64,000 bases of DNA from Streptomyces sp. NBC_00193. GTDB lineage: Bacteria > Actinomycetota > Actinomycetes > Streptomycetales > Streptomycetaceae. Shown here piece by piece: positions 1 to 9,014 of this stretch. A program made the position numbers and the translations under genes. Each line of letters starts with the position of its first letter. Position 1 is the first letter of the stretch. The notes beneath the pieces were generated by a model that was not told the origin of the DNA, searched no databases, and was given only the letters and a program-made list of their open reading frames with translations. Location of the stretch: positions 5,022,001-5,086,000 of the forward strand of contig NZ_JAPEMM010000001.1 in the NCBI RefSeq assembly GCF_026342735.1. Direction: 5' to 3'.

Positions 1-893
1 AGCGCGTCGAGGAACTGCGCGACGAGCGGTGCGAGGTCCCCTACGAGTCCACGGCGCAGGCGGAGTCCCCGTCCGCGGGCCCGACGGGCTCCGCGCCGAC
101 GGACTCCGCACCGGCCGGCCCCGCGTCGTCCGGCCCGGTACCGTCCGGTCCCGCACCGGCCGCGCCGCCCGTCCCGCTCGCCCGGCTGCTGCGCTGGGCG
201 CTCGGCGGACTCGCCGCCGTGGACGCCGTCACCCTCGGCCCCGCCCGGGCCACCCTCACCCCGCTCGGGAGCTGGGCCGTCTGGGTCAAGCTGGAGCAGA
301 TCTGCGTCGCCGCGCAGAGCCCCGCCGGGAACATCGAGCAGTCCGCCGCCGCCATGCTCCACGGCTGCGCACGGCTCACCCCCGGCCCGGCCCGCGCCGA
401 GTACCAGGCCTGGCTGGCCGCCCGGCCCGTCGGCCACGCGGTCTCCGAGCTGCTGCTCGCGGCCCGCGGCGAGGACGCCCTGCTGCGCGGGCTCGCCTTC
501 GAGGCCCTGCGCGTCGTCGGAGCCCCCGCCGAGCCCGAGGTGCGCAAGGCCACCCGCGAGGCCGCGCTGCGCCCCTACGCCCTGCTCTGGCTCGCCGAGC
601 ACGACGGGGTCGACCCCGACGAGGCGCAGGACGTGCTCACCGCCGAGGAGCAGACCTGGCTCTGGGTGGACACCGCGGCCGCCATCGCCGACCACGGCGA
701 GGCCGAGCTGCTCGCCCGCCACCTGGACTCCGCGGTGCGGACCACGGTTCCGCGGCTGCTGGACGAGGTCCGCGCGGTCGGGCACCCCCGCACCGTGCAG
801 GTGCTGGTCGCGCTCGCCGCCGCCCATCCCGATCCCGCCCTGGCCAAGGCGGTGCGCCGGGCCGCCTTCCAGGTGCACACCGGCGGCGCGTAG
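1..893 (+). CDS. Hypothetical protein, 3' part only
   Basis: The reading frame is open from the window edge (first full codon at base 3) to TAG at 891-893, so the start lies outside. About 296 residues are visible: a short charged segment, then a Ser/Pro/Gly/Ala-rich linker of about 40 residues, then a soluble, mostly helical domain rich in Ala, Leu and Glu with no transmembrane stretch. The helical part has a HEAT-repeat-like feel (pairs of amphipathic helices such as those around the motif LLRGLAFEALRVVG), but I recognise no family and see no catalytic motif. It ends convergently with the VOC gene; a 14-bp hairpin separates them. Function unknown. Confidence 0.75.
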   Translation, partial: RVEELRDERCEVPYESTAQAESPSAGPTGSAPTDSAPAGPASSGPVPSGPAPAAPPVPLARLLRWALGGLAAVDAVTLGPARATLTPLGSWAVWVKLEQICVAAQSPAGNIEQSAAAMLHGCARLTPGPARAEYQAWLAARPVGHAVSELLLAARGEDALLRGLAFEALRVVGAPAEPEVRKATREAALRPYALLWLAEHDGVDPDEAQDVLTAEEQTWLWVDTAAAIADHGEAELLARHLDSAVRTTVPRLLDEVRAVGHPRTVQVLVALAAAHPDPALAKAVRRAAFQVHTGGA

Positions 894-910
894 CGCCCCG
901 TACGGGCGTC

Positions 911-951
911 GTACGCGCCGCAGGGACTTCGGTCAGACCTGCGGCGCGTAC
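911..951. terminator. Bidirectional hairpin between convergent genes
   Basis: Perfect 14-bp stem (911-924 with 938-951), 13-nt loop. It lies between two converging genes, and its right arm covers the last codons of the minus-strand VOC gene. No strong T-run on either side, as is usual in Streptomyces. Confidence 0.6.
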
Positions 952-1328
952 GTCCCGAAGCTCCACACGTTGCCCTCGGCGTCGCGGGCCATGTAGTCCC
1001 GCGAGCCGTAGTCCTGGTCGGTCGGCTCCGTCAGGATCTCCACGCCGTGCTCGGCGGCCCGGCGGTGGTGCGCGTCCACGTCGTCGACCAGTACGTAGAC
1101 CCCGGTCGGGCCGGCCGACTCCATCGCCTTGTCGAAGGCGCTGCCGGTGCCCTTGCTGCCGAGCATCACCATGCCGTTCCCGTAGGACAGCTCGGCGTGC
1201 GCCACCGCGCCGTCCTCACCCTCGTACGCCGCGACCTGGGTGAAGCCGAAGGCTTCCGTGAGCAGTTGGATGGCGGCCTTGGCATCGGTGTACAGCAGGG
1301 TCGGACAGATGGACGGAACGCCTGCCAT
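933..1328 (-). CDS. VOC family protein (glyoxalase/PhnB-like)
   Basis: A 131-residue protein of the vicinal oxygen chelate fold, most like the PhnB/YdcJ-type glyoxalase-bleomycin resistance group. It opens with PSICPTLLYTDAKAAIQLL, the usual first beta-alpha unit, and ends with the typical segment YMARDAEGNVWSFGTY. Members bind a metal or small ligand across a beta-alpha-beta-beta-beta module; the substrate cannot be told from sequence. I place the start at the ATG at 1326-1328 because GGGAG lies about ten bases upstream; an upstream in-frame ATG at 1385 would add 19 residues with no support. It stands alone, convergent with the gene on its left. Confidence 0.85.
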   Translation of the reverse strand: MAGVPSICPTLLYTDAKAAIQLLTEAFGFTQVAAYEGEDGAVAHAELSYGNGMVMLGSKGTGSAFDKAMESAGPTGVYVLVDDVDAHHRRAAEHGVEILTEPTDQDYGSRDYMARDAEGNVWSFGTYAPQV

Positions 1329-1413
1329 GACGATCACTCCCTCTCGTGCCGTGGGTGGATGGCCCGCGGGTGAAAAGTGAGCCACGTCACAGCATGACAG
1401 GCGCCGCCGACAC

Positions 1414-2304
1414 TCAGCGGAAGGTGTTGCACTGGGCCATGTCGCCCGTCCGGTACCCCTGGTAGAACCACTGCTGGCGCTGCTCGGCCGAGCCGTGCGT
1501 CCAGGACTCCGGGGACACCCGGCCCTGGAACTTCTCCTGGATCCGGTCGTCGCCGACCGCGGCCGCCGCGTCCAGGCCGTCCCGGATGTCCTGGTCGGTG
1601 AGGCTGGTGATCAGGGGCTTGCCCGTGGACTCGTCCGGGGTCTTCGTCGCGTTGTGGGCCCAGACGCCGGCGTAGCAGTCGGCCTGCAGCTCGACCCGTA
1701 CCGCATTGCTGTTCGCGCCCTGCCGGCCGTCCTGGGCCTTCTGCAGGGTGCCGGTCAGGTTCTGGATGTGGTGGCCGTACTCGTGGGCCACCACGTACGC
1801 CTGGGCGAAGGGGCCGCCGCTCGCGCCGAACTTGGTGCGCAGCTCGTTGAAGAAGCCCAGGTCCAGATAGACCTGCCGGTCACCGGGGCAGTAGAAGGGG
1901 CCGACCGCCGAGGTGGCCGCACCGCAGGCGGTGCCCACCTTGCCGGTGAAGAACACGGTCTGCGCCGGGGTGTACTGGGCGCCGCGCCTGGCGAACTCCT
2001 GCTTCCAGAAGTCCTGGGTGCTGTTGATCACCGCCACCAGCCGGCAGTCCTCCTTGGTGTTCGCGTCCTGCCCGGTCTTGCAGCTCTGCTGCACCTGGGC
2101 GGCGGAGGAGGAGGTCGCCGCGGGCTCGGGACTTCCGTCGGACAGGCCCAGCTGCTCCGGGCCCACCCCGAACAGCAGCCCCATGATCAGCGCGATGAGC
2201 CCGAGGATGCCGCCGCCGACCGTGGCCTTCCCGCCCGGGATGCGGCTGCCGCGTACGTCCTTGACCTCGGAAGTGTCCAGATTGGCGTTGTCGTCGAACT
2301 GCAT
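1414..2304 (-). CDS. ypfJ: YpfJ-like neutral zinc metallopeptidase
   Basis: 296 residues. The N-terminus (MQFDDNANLDTSEVKDVRG) is followed by a glycine-rich membrane anchor near residues 29-47 (GGGILGLIALIMGLLFG), a short Ser/Ala linker, and the putative zinc peptidase domain. The zinc-binding signature HEYGHHIQ (HExxH) is plain near residue 174. Later segments (ELQADCYAGVWA, GSAEQRQQWFYQGY) are typical of the YpfJ family, in which the Glu of ELQADC is a likely third metal ligand. The protein should be membrane-anchored with the domain outside the cytoplasm. Physiological substrate unknown. It is divergent from the ABC-F gene on its right. Confidence 0.9.
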   Translation of the reverse strand: MQFDDNANLDTSEVKDVRGSRIPGGKATVGGGILGLIALIMGLLFGVGPEQLGLSDGSPEPAATSSSAAQVQQSCKTGQDANTKEDCRLVAVINSTQDFWKQEFARRGAQYTPAQTVFFTGKVGTACGAATSAVGPFYCPGDRQVYLDLGFFNELRTKFGASGGPFAQAYVVAHEYGHHIQNLTGTLQKAQDGRQGANSNAVRVELQADCYAGVWAHNATKTPDESTGKPLITSLTDQDIRDGLDAAAAVGDDRIQEKFQGRVSPESWTHGSAEQRQQWFYQGYRTGDMAQCNTFR

Positions 2305-2492
2305 CCCGCACCGCCCTCCATTCCTACCAAGGGGGGTACGTGTACGCCCCTGCGGCGAGTATCAACCCGTTCATCCTCATACGCCCCGCGGCGCGGAGGC
2401 GTGTTCCCTGGGCCGAACGGGGGACGCGGCGGTACGGGCGCTGCGGGTCCCGGGAGGGGCGGGCGGGCCCGAAAGTAGTTGCGCACCCCCGG

Positions 2493-2498
2493 TAGAAT
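2493..2498 (+). promoter_or_regulatory. -10 element of a leaderless transcript
   Basis: TAGAAT matches the Streptomyces vegetative -10 consensus closely. Its last base is 7 nt from the ATG at 2506, so transcription should start at or one base before that codon. No good -35 is seen at 16-19 bp. Confidence 0.6.
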
Positions 2499-2505
2499 GA
2501 CTCCC

Positions 2506-2529
2506 ATGGCAAATCTCCTCGCGGATTAG
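2506..2529 (+). CDS. Leaderless micro-ORF MANLLAD before the ABC-F gene
   Basis: Eight codons, ATG to TAG, encoding MANLLAD, ending 62 bases before the ABC-F start. There is no ribosome binding site, but a -10 hexamer sits just far enough upstream to put the transcription start on the ATG, so it would be read as a leaderless mRNA. Short leader ORFs are known regulators of antibiotic-resistance ABC-F genes through ribosome stalling or attenuation (msrD, vmlR). That role here is inference from position; I see no clear attenuator hairpin between it and the main gene. Confidence 0.5.
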   Translation: MANLLAD

Positions 2530-2591
2530 CGGCGTCGAAGCATCGCGTCCTGCCCCCCTTCCGCCGTCCCGACCCGCCCTGGAGTATTTCC

Positions 2592-4190
<1,599 letters not shown>

Positions 4191-4219
4191 GGCTCTTCCG
4201 CTTCCGTGATCCTTTGCTT

Positions 4220-4248
4220 ATGGATCATTCGGCTCAGGCGTGATCCAT
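4220..4248. repeat. Inverted repeat, 8-bp arms
   Basis: ATGGATCA at 4220-4227 mirrors TGATCCAT at 4241-4248 with a 13-bp spacer, just after the ABC-F stop. It could be an operator or part of a weak terminator; no partner is evident. Confidence 0.4.
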
Positions 4249-4288
4249 CATCTGAGTGAGTCGGTCTCATACCGCTCCGTGCTCGACG

Positions 4289-4330
4289 AAGGCCCCGGCC
4301 GCATCTCCCAGGATGTGCGGCCGGGGCCTT
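4289..4330 (+). terminator. Intrinsic terminator after ABC-F gene
   Basis: Perfect 15-bp GC-rich stem (4289-4303 with 4316-4330), 12-nt loop, then CCGTTT. It is the main feature of the 350-bp gap between the ABC-F gene and the small HTH gene. Confidence 0.8.
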
Positions 4331-4542
4331 CCGTTTGCGCGCTCCGGCCCCTGACCTGGTGATTCATACCGGGGGAGCGGAAATGTGACGGAGGTCATGC
4401 AGCGGAAGAGAAGATTCCGTTCTGCTCGTGTGTCCACGGCCGAAGAAATGCCGCCGTACCGACCTTGCTGAATGGGTGGCCAGGAAGGCGGGGAGGGGTG
4501 ATCATGAGAAGTCCAGAGCGCACTTCCCATGAGGAGGCACGG

Positions 4543-4764
4543 GTGGCCGAAACTCTGAAGAAGGGCAGCCGGGTAACCGGCGCCGCGCGCGACAAGCTCG
4601 CGGCAGACCTGAAGAAGCAGTACGACTCCGGTGCGAGTATCCGGGCGCTGGCCGAATCGACTGGCCGGTCCTACGGATTCGTCCATCGGATGCTCAGTGA
4701 GTCCGGAGTCACGCTGCGTGGTCGCGGAGGTGCGACGCGCGGCAAGAAGGCGGCTACGGCCTGA
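4543..4764 (+). CDS. Small helix-turn-helix protein
   Basis: 73 residues starting MAETLKKGSRVTG. The GTG at 4543 is chosen because GAGGAGG lies six bases upstream; an in-frame ATG at 4504 lacks such a site. A basic N-terminal helix is followed by a compact HTH in the second half (SIRALAESTGRSYGFVHRML) and a basic Gly/Arg/Lys tail (RGRGGATRGKK). The recognition helix resembles those of resolvase/MerR-like minimal HTH proteins, and the basic tail suggests non-specific DNA contact. Close relatives are common in Streptomyces as 'helix-turn-helix domain-containing protein'. Target unknown; no sensory domain is present. Confidence 0.85.
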   Translation: MAETLKKGSRVTGAARDKLAADLKKQYDSGASIRALAESTGRSYGFVHRMLSESGVTLRGRGGATRGKKAATA

Positions 4765-4933
4765 CCATTTGGTTCCCCTTGGTTCCAATGGTTTTCCGTA
4801 TTCAGCTTCACGGTTCCAGTTCCACCGTCCTTCGGTGACCCCCGGTCGGCTCCATGGCCGGCTGGGTGGTTACTGTGCAGTCACTTAGGCCGAGATCGCG
4901 GCCGAACGACGGCACAACACCGGAGGCACACAG

Positions 4934-5713
4934 ATGGCTCTGCTCGACAAGGACGGCGTACGGCTCACCGTCGACGACACGGTCGCCACGGTGACACTGA
5001 CCAATCCGGCCAAGCGAAACGCTCAATCCCCCGCGCTCTGGCGGGCGTTGACGGAGGCTGGAAGGTCGTTGCCGGGCACCGTCCGGGTCGTCGTGCTGCG
5101 CGGCGAAGGGCAGTCCTTCTCCGCAGGGCTCGACCGGCAGGCGTTCACCCCCGAAGGCTTCGAGGGCGAGCCGTCCTTCCTTGACCTGGCGCGCGGTTCG
5201 GAGGAACTGCTCGACTCCACCATCGCCGAGTACCAGGAGGCGTTCACCTGGTGGCGGCGCAACGACATCATCTCCGTCGCCGCCGTTCAGGGGCACGCGA
5301 TCGGTGCCGGTTTCCAGCTTGCCCTCGCGTGCGATCTGCGCGTCGTCGCGGACGACGTGCAGTTCGCCATGCGCGAGACCGGGCTGGGCCTGGTGCCCGA
5401 CCTCGGCGGCACCCAGCCGCTGACTTCGGCGGTCGGCTATGCCCGCGCGCTCGAAATCTGCGCGACGGGACGCTTCGTCCACGCCGAGGAGGCCGAACGG
5501 ATCGGCCTCGCGAACCTGGTCGTCCCCGCGGGTGAACTCGACGCGGCCGTCCAGGACCTCACCACCGCGCTGCTGGCTCCGCCGCGGGATGCGGTGGTCG
5601 AGACGAAGGCGCTGCTGCGCGGTGCGGGGTCGCGCACGTACGACGACCAGCGCGCGGCGGAGCGTGCGGCCCAGGCGCGCCGCCTGCGAGACCTGGCCGG
5701 CCTCTCCGACTAG
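4934..5713 (+). CDS. Enoyl-CoA hydratase/isomerase family protein
   Basis: 259 residues of the crotonase fold. The first beta unit reads VATVTLTNPAKRNAQS, the CoA/oxyanion segment SFSAGLDRQAF lies near residue 62, and the second oxyanion-hole motif is VQGHAIGAGFQLALACDLRV near residue 121. FAMRETGLGLVPDLGGT follows; the position that holds the catalytic Glu of hydratases (often EVGLGI-P) reads ETGLGLVPDLGG, and Asp may serve as in isomerase or other crotonase members, so the exact reaction is open. GGAGG sits eight bases before the ATG. It appears monocistronic. Confidence 0.88.
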   Translation: MALLDKDGVRLTVDDTVATVTLTNPAKRNAQSPALWRALTEAGRSLPGTVRVVVLRGEGQSFSAGLDRQAFTPEGFEGEPSFLDLARGSEELLDSTIAEYQEAFTWWRRNDIISVAAVQGHAIGAGFQLALACDLRVVADDVQFAMRETGLGLVPDLGGTQPLTSAVGYARALEICATGRFVHAEEAERIGLANLVVPAGELDAAVQDLTTALLAPPRDAVVETKALLRGAGSRTYDDQRAAERAAQARRLRDLAGLSD

Positions 5714-5740
5714 CCGCGCCGCCGCGGCAACGGGGCCAGC

Positions 5741-5896
5741 CCCCGGACCCCCGCTCCTCACGCGCCGGAGGGGCTGGATTTGGCTTGGCGTCAGCCTGGA
5801 CGTGCACGCAGTGCGCGCTGGCCGGGGCTGGATTGCCCGCAGGGCAATTCCAGCCCCTCCGGCGTTTGAGGAGCGGGGTCTGGGGCGGAGCCCCAG
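5741..5896. repeat. Streptomyces-type intergenic inverted repeat
   Basis: Two roughly 40-bp arms (5741-5780 and 5846-5885) are near-perfect reverse complements, with a 65-bp spacer. Inside are a small hairpin ATTGCCC/GGGCAAT (5832-5848) and CTGGGGC/GCCCCAG (5880-5896). The core CTCCGGCGTTTGAGGAGCGG recurs, diverged, at 51830-51881. Similar blocks are scattered between genes in many Streptomyces genomes. It fills most of the gap 5714-6051 and may act as a terminator for the crotonase gene. Confidence 0.7.
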
Positions 5897-6051
5897 GGGC
5901 TTTGCCGGTCCGGGCGGAGCCCGGGGAACGGTGGAAGGGCGGGTAGGGGACCAGCCCCGCAGGGCCGACTGCCCGCAGCCGCGTCGGGACGGGCGGTCGG
6001 GCGGGTCCCGACATACCGTGGTCGGGAGCCCACCGTGCGAAGGGATCCGCC

Positions 6052-6489
6052 ATGACCGAATCCGCCCCCGGCGGCGGCAGCACCGCCAAGCCCCCCGCCG
6101 ACCGCGGCCGCACGAGCATCGCCGACGGCGTGGTCGAGAAGATCGCCGGCCTGGCCGCCCGCGAGGTGGCCGGCGTCCACGCCATGGGCAGCGGCAGCGG
6201 CCTCTCCCGTACCTTCGGCGCCGTCCGCGACCGCGTCCCCGGCGGGGCCAAGTCCACCGTCAGCCGGGGCGTGAAGGCGGAGGTCGGCGAGGTGCAGACC
6301 GCCCTCGACCTGGAGATCGTCGTGGATTACGGCGTGTCGATCAGGGACGTGGCCCGGGCCGTCCGTGAGAACGTCGTCTCGGCGGTGGAGCGGATGACCG
6401 GCCTCGAGGTGGTCGAGGTCAACATCGCGGTCAGCGACGTCAAACTGCCGGACGAGGACGACGAGGAGCCGGAGTCCCGACTGCAGTAG
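6052..6489 (+). CDS. Asp23/Gls24 family envelope stress protein
   Basis: 145 residues. After a Gly/Ser/Pro-rich start the Asp23 fold begins with TSIADGVVEKIAGLAAREVAGVHAM, followed by the family's small beta-alpha units (TALDLEIVVDYGVSIRDVARAVRENVVSAVER, then LEVVEVNIAVSDVKL). Asp23 proteins are soluble and coat the inner face of the membrane through AmaP-type anchors; they are abundant in cell-envelope stress in Gram-positives. This is the first gene of a five-gene operon that ends with an AmaP homologue, which supports the assignment. AAGGGA precedes the ATG. The acidic C-terminus (DEDDEEPES) is a species-variable tail. Confidence 0.9.
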   Translation: MTESAPGGGSTAKPPADRGRTSIADGVVEKIAGLAAREVAGVHAMGSGSGLSRTFGAVRDRVPGGAKSTVSRGVKAEVGEVQTALDLEIVVDYGVSIRDVARAVRENVVSAVERMTGLEVVEVNIAVSDVKLPDEDDEEPESRLQ

Positions 6490-6499
6490 AGGAGCCCGC

Positions 6500-6748
6500 A
6501 TGAGCATGGCGGTCGTCGGCCTGGTGGCCGGCATGGCACTGGGGTTCGCCGGGTACTTCGGCGGCTTCGGGGCCTTCCTGCTGGTGGCCGCCCTCGGCGC
6601 CATCGGCTTCGTCGTGGGCCGGTTCCTCGACGGGGACCTGGAACCCGGGGACTTCTTCCGCCCCCGGGGCCGCCCCGGCGACCGGGACCGGGATCGGGAC
6701 CGGGATCGGGACCGGAGCCGCGACCGTGACCGGGACCGGGACCGATGA
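6500..6748 (+). CDS. Small membrane protein with Asp-Arg repeat tail
   Basis: 82 residues. The first 45 are two hydrophobic helices rich in Gly (MAVVGLVAGMALGFAGYFGG, then FLLVAALGAIGFVVGRFLDG), the shape of the DUF2273-like small proteins that accompany Asp23 genes. The C-terminal third is a low-complexity tail of Asp-Arg repeats produced by iterated GACCGG/GATCGG codons at about 6679-6745. Such a tail, alternately charged, would face the cytoplasm. GAGGAG precedes the ATG, and the stop overlaps the next start (ATGA). Role probably structural within the Asp23/AmaP complex; this is inferred from the operon. Confidence 0.8.
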   Translation: MSMAVVGLVAGMALGFAGYFGGFGAFLLVAALGAIGFVVGRFLDGDLEPGDFFRPRGRPGDRDRDRDRDRDRSRDRDRDRDR

Positions 6749-7107
6749 GCACCCCCCGCCCCACCCCGCCCCGGGTGCCCGCCGCCGAGCGGGGCGCCAC
6801 CCGGATCGCCGACCGGGTCGTCGCGAAGATCGCCGCCCGGGCCGCCCGGGAGGCCCTGACCCGGCCCGCTCCGGACGCGGCCCCGCCGCACGCCACCGTC
6901 ACCGTGCACCACGACATCGCCCGCGTACGGGTGGTCCTGGAGCTCCCCTACCCCTCCGACCTCGCCGCCCAGTGCGCTGCCGTGCGCCGCAGCGTCGCCC
7001 GGCGCGTCGAGGAGTACGCGGAGATGGCCGTACCCGAGGTGGACGTCGACATCGAGCACCTGCGCCCCGCCCGGCCCGCCGCCGGGCGGGACCGGCGGGT
7101 CCGGTGA
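6745..7107 (+). CDS. Second Asp23/Gls24 family protein
   Basis: 120 residues, a second Asp23-like domain: ATRIADRVVAKIAARAAREAL, then VTVHHDIARVRVVLELPYPSDLAAQCAAVRRSVARRV and VPEVDVDIEHL. It is shorter than the first and lacks the Gly-rich insertion after the first helix, so the two are divergent paralogues. The start overlaps the stop of the small membrane gene and its own stop overlaps the GTG of the next gene, indicating translational coupling. A basic tail (PARPAAGRDRRVR) closes the protein. Confidence 0.85.
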   Translation: MSTPRPTPPRVPAAERGATRIADRVVAKIAARAAREALTRPAPDAAPPHATVTVHHDIARVRVVLELPYPSDLAAQCAAVRRSVARRVEEYAEMAVPEVDVDIEHLRPARPAAGRDRRVR

Positions 7108-7634
7108 GCGCCCGCTTCCGGTCGCCCCGGCGGCTCCCGGCCGCCGTGGGGGCGTTCGCCGTCCTCGGGGTGGCGGGGCTGTTCCTGTACGACCTGGCCG
7201 CCGTACGGGCGCACCACCCGGGCATGCGCTGGCGCGACGAGCTCTCCCGCGCACTGGAGCGGCACACCCCGGCCGACCCCGGCGTGCTGCTCGGCGGCGG
7301 GATCCTGGCCGCGGCCGGGGCCGCGCTGCTGCTGTACGCCCTCACCCCGGGCCTGCGCGGCATCCTCCCGATGGCCTCCGGGCACCCGGAGGTCCGGGGC
7401 GGACTGGAACGCAAGGCCGCCGCGCAGGTGCTGCGCGACCGGGTCATGGAGGTGTCCGGGGTGCGCTCGGTGCGGGTCAGGGTGGGCCGGTCCCGCATCG
7501 GGGTCCGGGCCGTGTCCCACTTCCGCGAACTGGACGACGTACGGGCCGATCTGGACGCGGTGCTGGCCGTCGGCGTCGACGAGCTGGGCCTGGCCCACGA
7601 GGTGCGGCCGAGGGTACGGGTGAACCGCCGGTGA
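7104..7634 (+). CDS. DUF6286 membrane protein of the Asp23/AmaP operon
   Basis: 176 residues from a GTG that overlaps the previous stop. Two transmembrane helices (about residues 11-27 and 61-82) flank a short polar loop containing HHPGMRWRDELSRALERH; the C-terminal 90 residues form a small soluble domain with the alternating pattern VRSVRVRVGRSRIGVRAVSHFRELDDV, resembling the soluble domain of AmaP. This fits the DUF6286 proteins found beside Asp23 genes in actinomycetes. It may be a second membrane anchor for the Asp23 layer. That role is inferred from operon position only. Confidence 0.75.
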   Translation: MSARFRSPRRLPAAVGAFAVLGVAGLFLYDLAAVRAHHPGMRWRDELSRALERHTPADPGVLLGGGILAAAGAALLLYALTPGLRGILPMASGHPEVRGGLERKAAAQVLRDRVMEVSGVRSVRVRVGRSRIGVRAVSHFRELDDVRADLDAVLAVGVDELGLAHEVRPRVRVNRR

Positions 7635-8179
7635 CCCTCGGGACGGTGAACCGGATCCTGCTCGCGCTGCTCGGCCTGGTCCTGCTGGCGGCGGGGGTGT
7701 CGGTGCTGACCGCGTCCGGGCCGTTCGAGGGCCGGGACGAACCCCTGCTGGCCCCGCACGGGCGGGGCTGGCCGGCGCCCTGGTGGGCGGTGCTCGCCGC
7801 GCTCGGGGTGTGCGTCCTGCTGGCGCTGTGGTGGCTGCTGTCCCAACTGCGGCGGCCCCGGCTCGCGGCGGTGCTCGTGGACACCGGGGACGGGGCGTTC
7901 GCCGTGCTGCGCGGGCGGGCGCTGGAGGAGGCCGTCGAGGCGGATGTGCAGGAGGCCGTGGAGGGCGTGGCGCGGTGCCGGGTCACCCTGTGCGGGCGGC
8001 GCGGGGCCCCGGCCCTGCGGGTCACCCTGGAACTGGAGCCGCACGCGGTGCCGGCCGACGCGCTGGCGGCCCTCGCCGGACCGGTGCTGGGCCGGGCCCG
8101 CACCTCGGCGGCGCTCGCGGCCCTCCCGGCGGAGGCCCGCCTCCACGTCACCCCGCGCCGGGCGCGGCGGGTGACGTGA
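7631..8179 (+). CDS. amaP: AmaP-like alkaline-shock membrane anchor
   Basis: 182 residues, starting at a GTG overlapping the previous stop. The N-terminal helix VNRILLALLGLVLLAAGVSVL and a second helix near residues 54-74 (WWAVLAALGVCVLLALWWLL) form the hairpin anchor known for AmaP, followed by a cytoplasmic domain (VEADVQEAVEGVARCRVTLCGRR). In Staphylococcus AmaP tethers Asp23 to the membrane. Last gene of the operon 6052-8179; a tandem duplication and the convergent SDR gene follow. Confidence 0.85.
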   Translation: MTLGTVNRILLALLGLVLLAAGVSVLTASGPFEGRDEPLLAPHGRGWPAPWWAVLAALGVCVLLALWWLLSQLRRPRLAAVLVDTGDGAFAVLRGRALEEAVEADVQEAVEGVARCRVTLCGRRGAPALRVTLELEPHAVPADALAALAGPVLGRARTSAALAALPAEARLHVTPRRARRVT

Positions 8180-8193
8180 GACGGAGCCGGGGC

Positions 8194-8257
8194 GGACGGC
8201 TCATCAACCGGATGGCTCAGAAGCCGGACGGCTCATCAACCGGCCGGCTCAGAAGCC
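8194..8257. repeat. 32-bp tandem duplication at the SDR gene end
   Basis: Two adjacent 32-bp units (8194-8225 and 8226-8257) differ at two positions. The second unit contains the stop and last codons of the minus-strand SDR gene, so the first is a duplicated gene tail in the convergent intergenic space. Each unit contains GGCTCAGAAGCC, a small hairpin. Confidence 0.75.
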
Positions 8258-9004
8258 GTGCCGGGAGCCGCCGTCCACCGGGAGCATGACGCCGGTCAGG
8301 TAGGAGGCCGCCGGGGACAGCAGGAACGCCGCCGAGCGGCCGAACTCCTCCGGGGTGCCGTAACGCCGCAGCGGGATCCCCGCCTCGTTGCGGGTGCGCG
8401 CGAGGTCCGCGTCCCCGGACAGGGCGTCGAGCTCGCGGACCCGGTCGGTGTCGATGCGGGCGGGCAGCAGGCCGACCACCCGGATGCCGCGCGGGCCCAG
8501 CTCCACGGAGAGGGACTTCGCGAAGCCGGCCAGGCCGGGGCGCAGTCCGTTGGAGATGGTGAGGCCCGGGATCGGCTCGTGCACGGAGCCCGACAGGACG
8601 AAGCCGATGACCCCGCCGTCGGAGAGCTCGGCGGCCGCCGCCCGCGCGAGGCGGACCGCGCCGAGGAAGACCGACTCGAAGGCCGCGGCCCACTGCTCGT
8701 CGGTGTTGTCGGCCGCCGAACCGGGCGCCGGGCCGCCGACGCTGATGAGGATGCCGTCGAGGCGGCCGAAGTGTTCCCGGGCCGCGGCGACGAGCCGCGA
8801 GGCGGCCCCGGGGTCGGAGTTGTCGGCCGCCAGGCCGAGCGCGTTCGGGCCCAGCGCCTTGGCAGCGGCCTCGGCGCGGGCGGCGTCCCGGCCGGTGAGC
8901 ACCACCTTCGCGCCGTCGGCGGTGAGTTCGCGGGCGGATGCGTAGCCGAGGCCCCTGGTGGCGCCGGTGACTACGTAGACACGGTCCTTCAGTCCAAGAT
9001 CCAT
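8249..9004 (-). CDS. SDR family oxidoreductase
   Basis: 251 residues of a classical short-chain dehydrogenase/reductase. Cofactor motif VVTGATRGLGYASAR near residue 11 (TGxxxGxG), NSD at the adenine-binding turn. After SVGGPAP the usual NNAG is replaced by ILISVGG, as in the glucose dehydrogenase-like group lacking strict NNAG. The catalytic Tyr-x3-Lys is not canonical: the segment after FVLSGSVHEPIPG reads LTISNGLRPGLAGFAKSLSVELG, so the usual Tyr appears replaced by Asn-Gly and the Lys by another residue. Activity is therefore uncertain. The C-terminus LTGVMLPVDGGS is typical. ATG at 9004 is chosen over a GTG at 9013; neither has a strong ribosome site. It lies 10 bp after the SURF1 gene, likely one operon. 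Confidence 0.82.
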   Translation of the reverse strand: MDLGLKDRVYVVTGATRGLGYASARELTADGAKVVLTGRDAARAEAAAKALGPNALGLAADNSDPGAASRLVAAAREHFGRLDGILISVGGPAPGSAADNTDEQWAAAFESVFLGAVRLARAAAAELSDGGVIGFVLSGSVHEPIPGLTISNGLRPGLAGFAKSLSVELGPRGIRVVGLLPARIDTDRVRELDALSGDADLARTRNEAGIPLRRYGTPEEFGRSAAFLLSPAASYLTGVMLPVDGGSRHGF

Positions 9005-9014
9005 GCCCGACACG

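Noticed and set aside
2530..2591. Attenuator hairpin between the micro-ORF and ABC-F gene
   Set aside because: No stem with a following T-run could be found; a more complex fold cannot be excluded.
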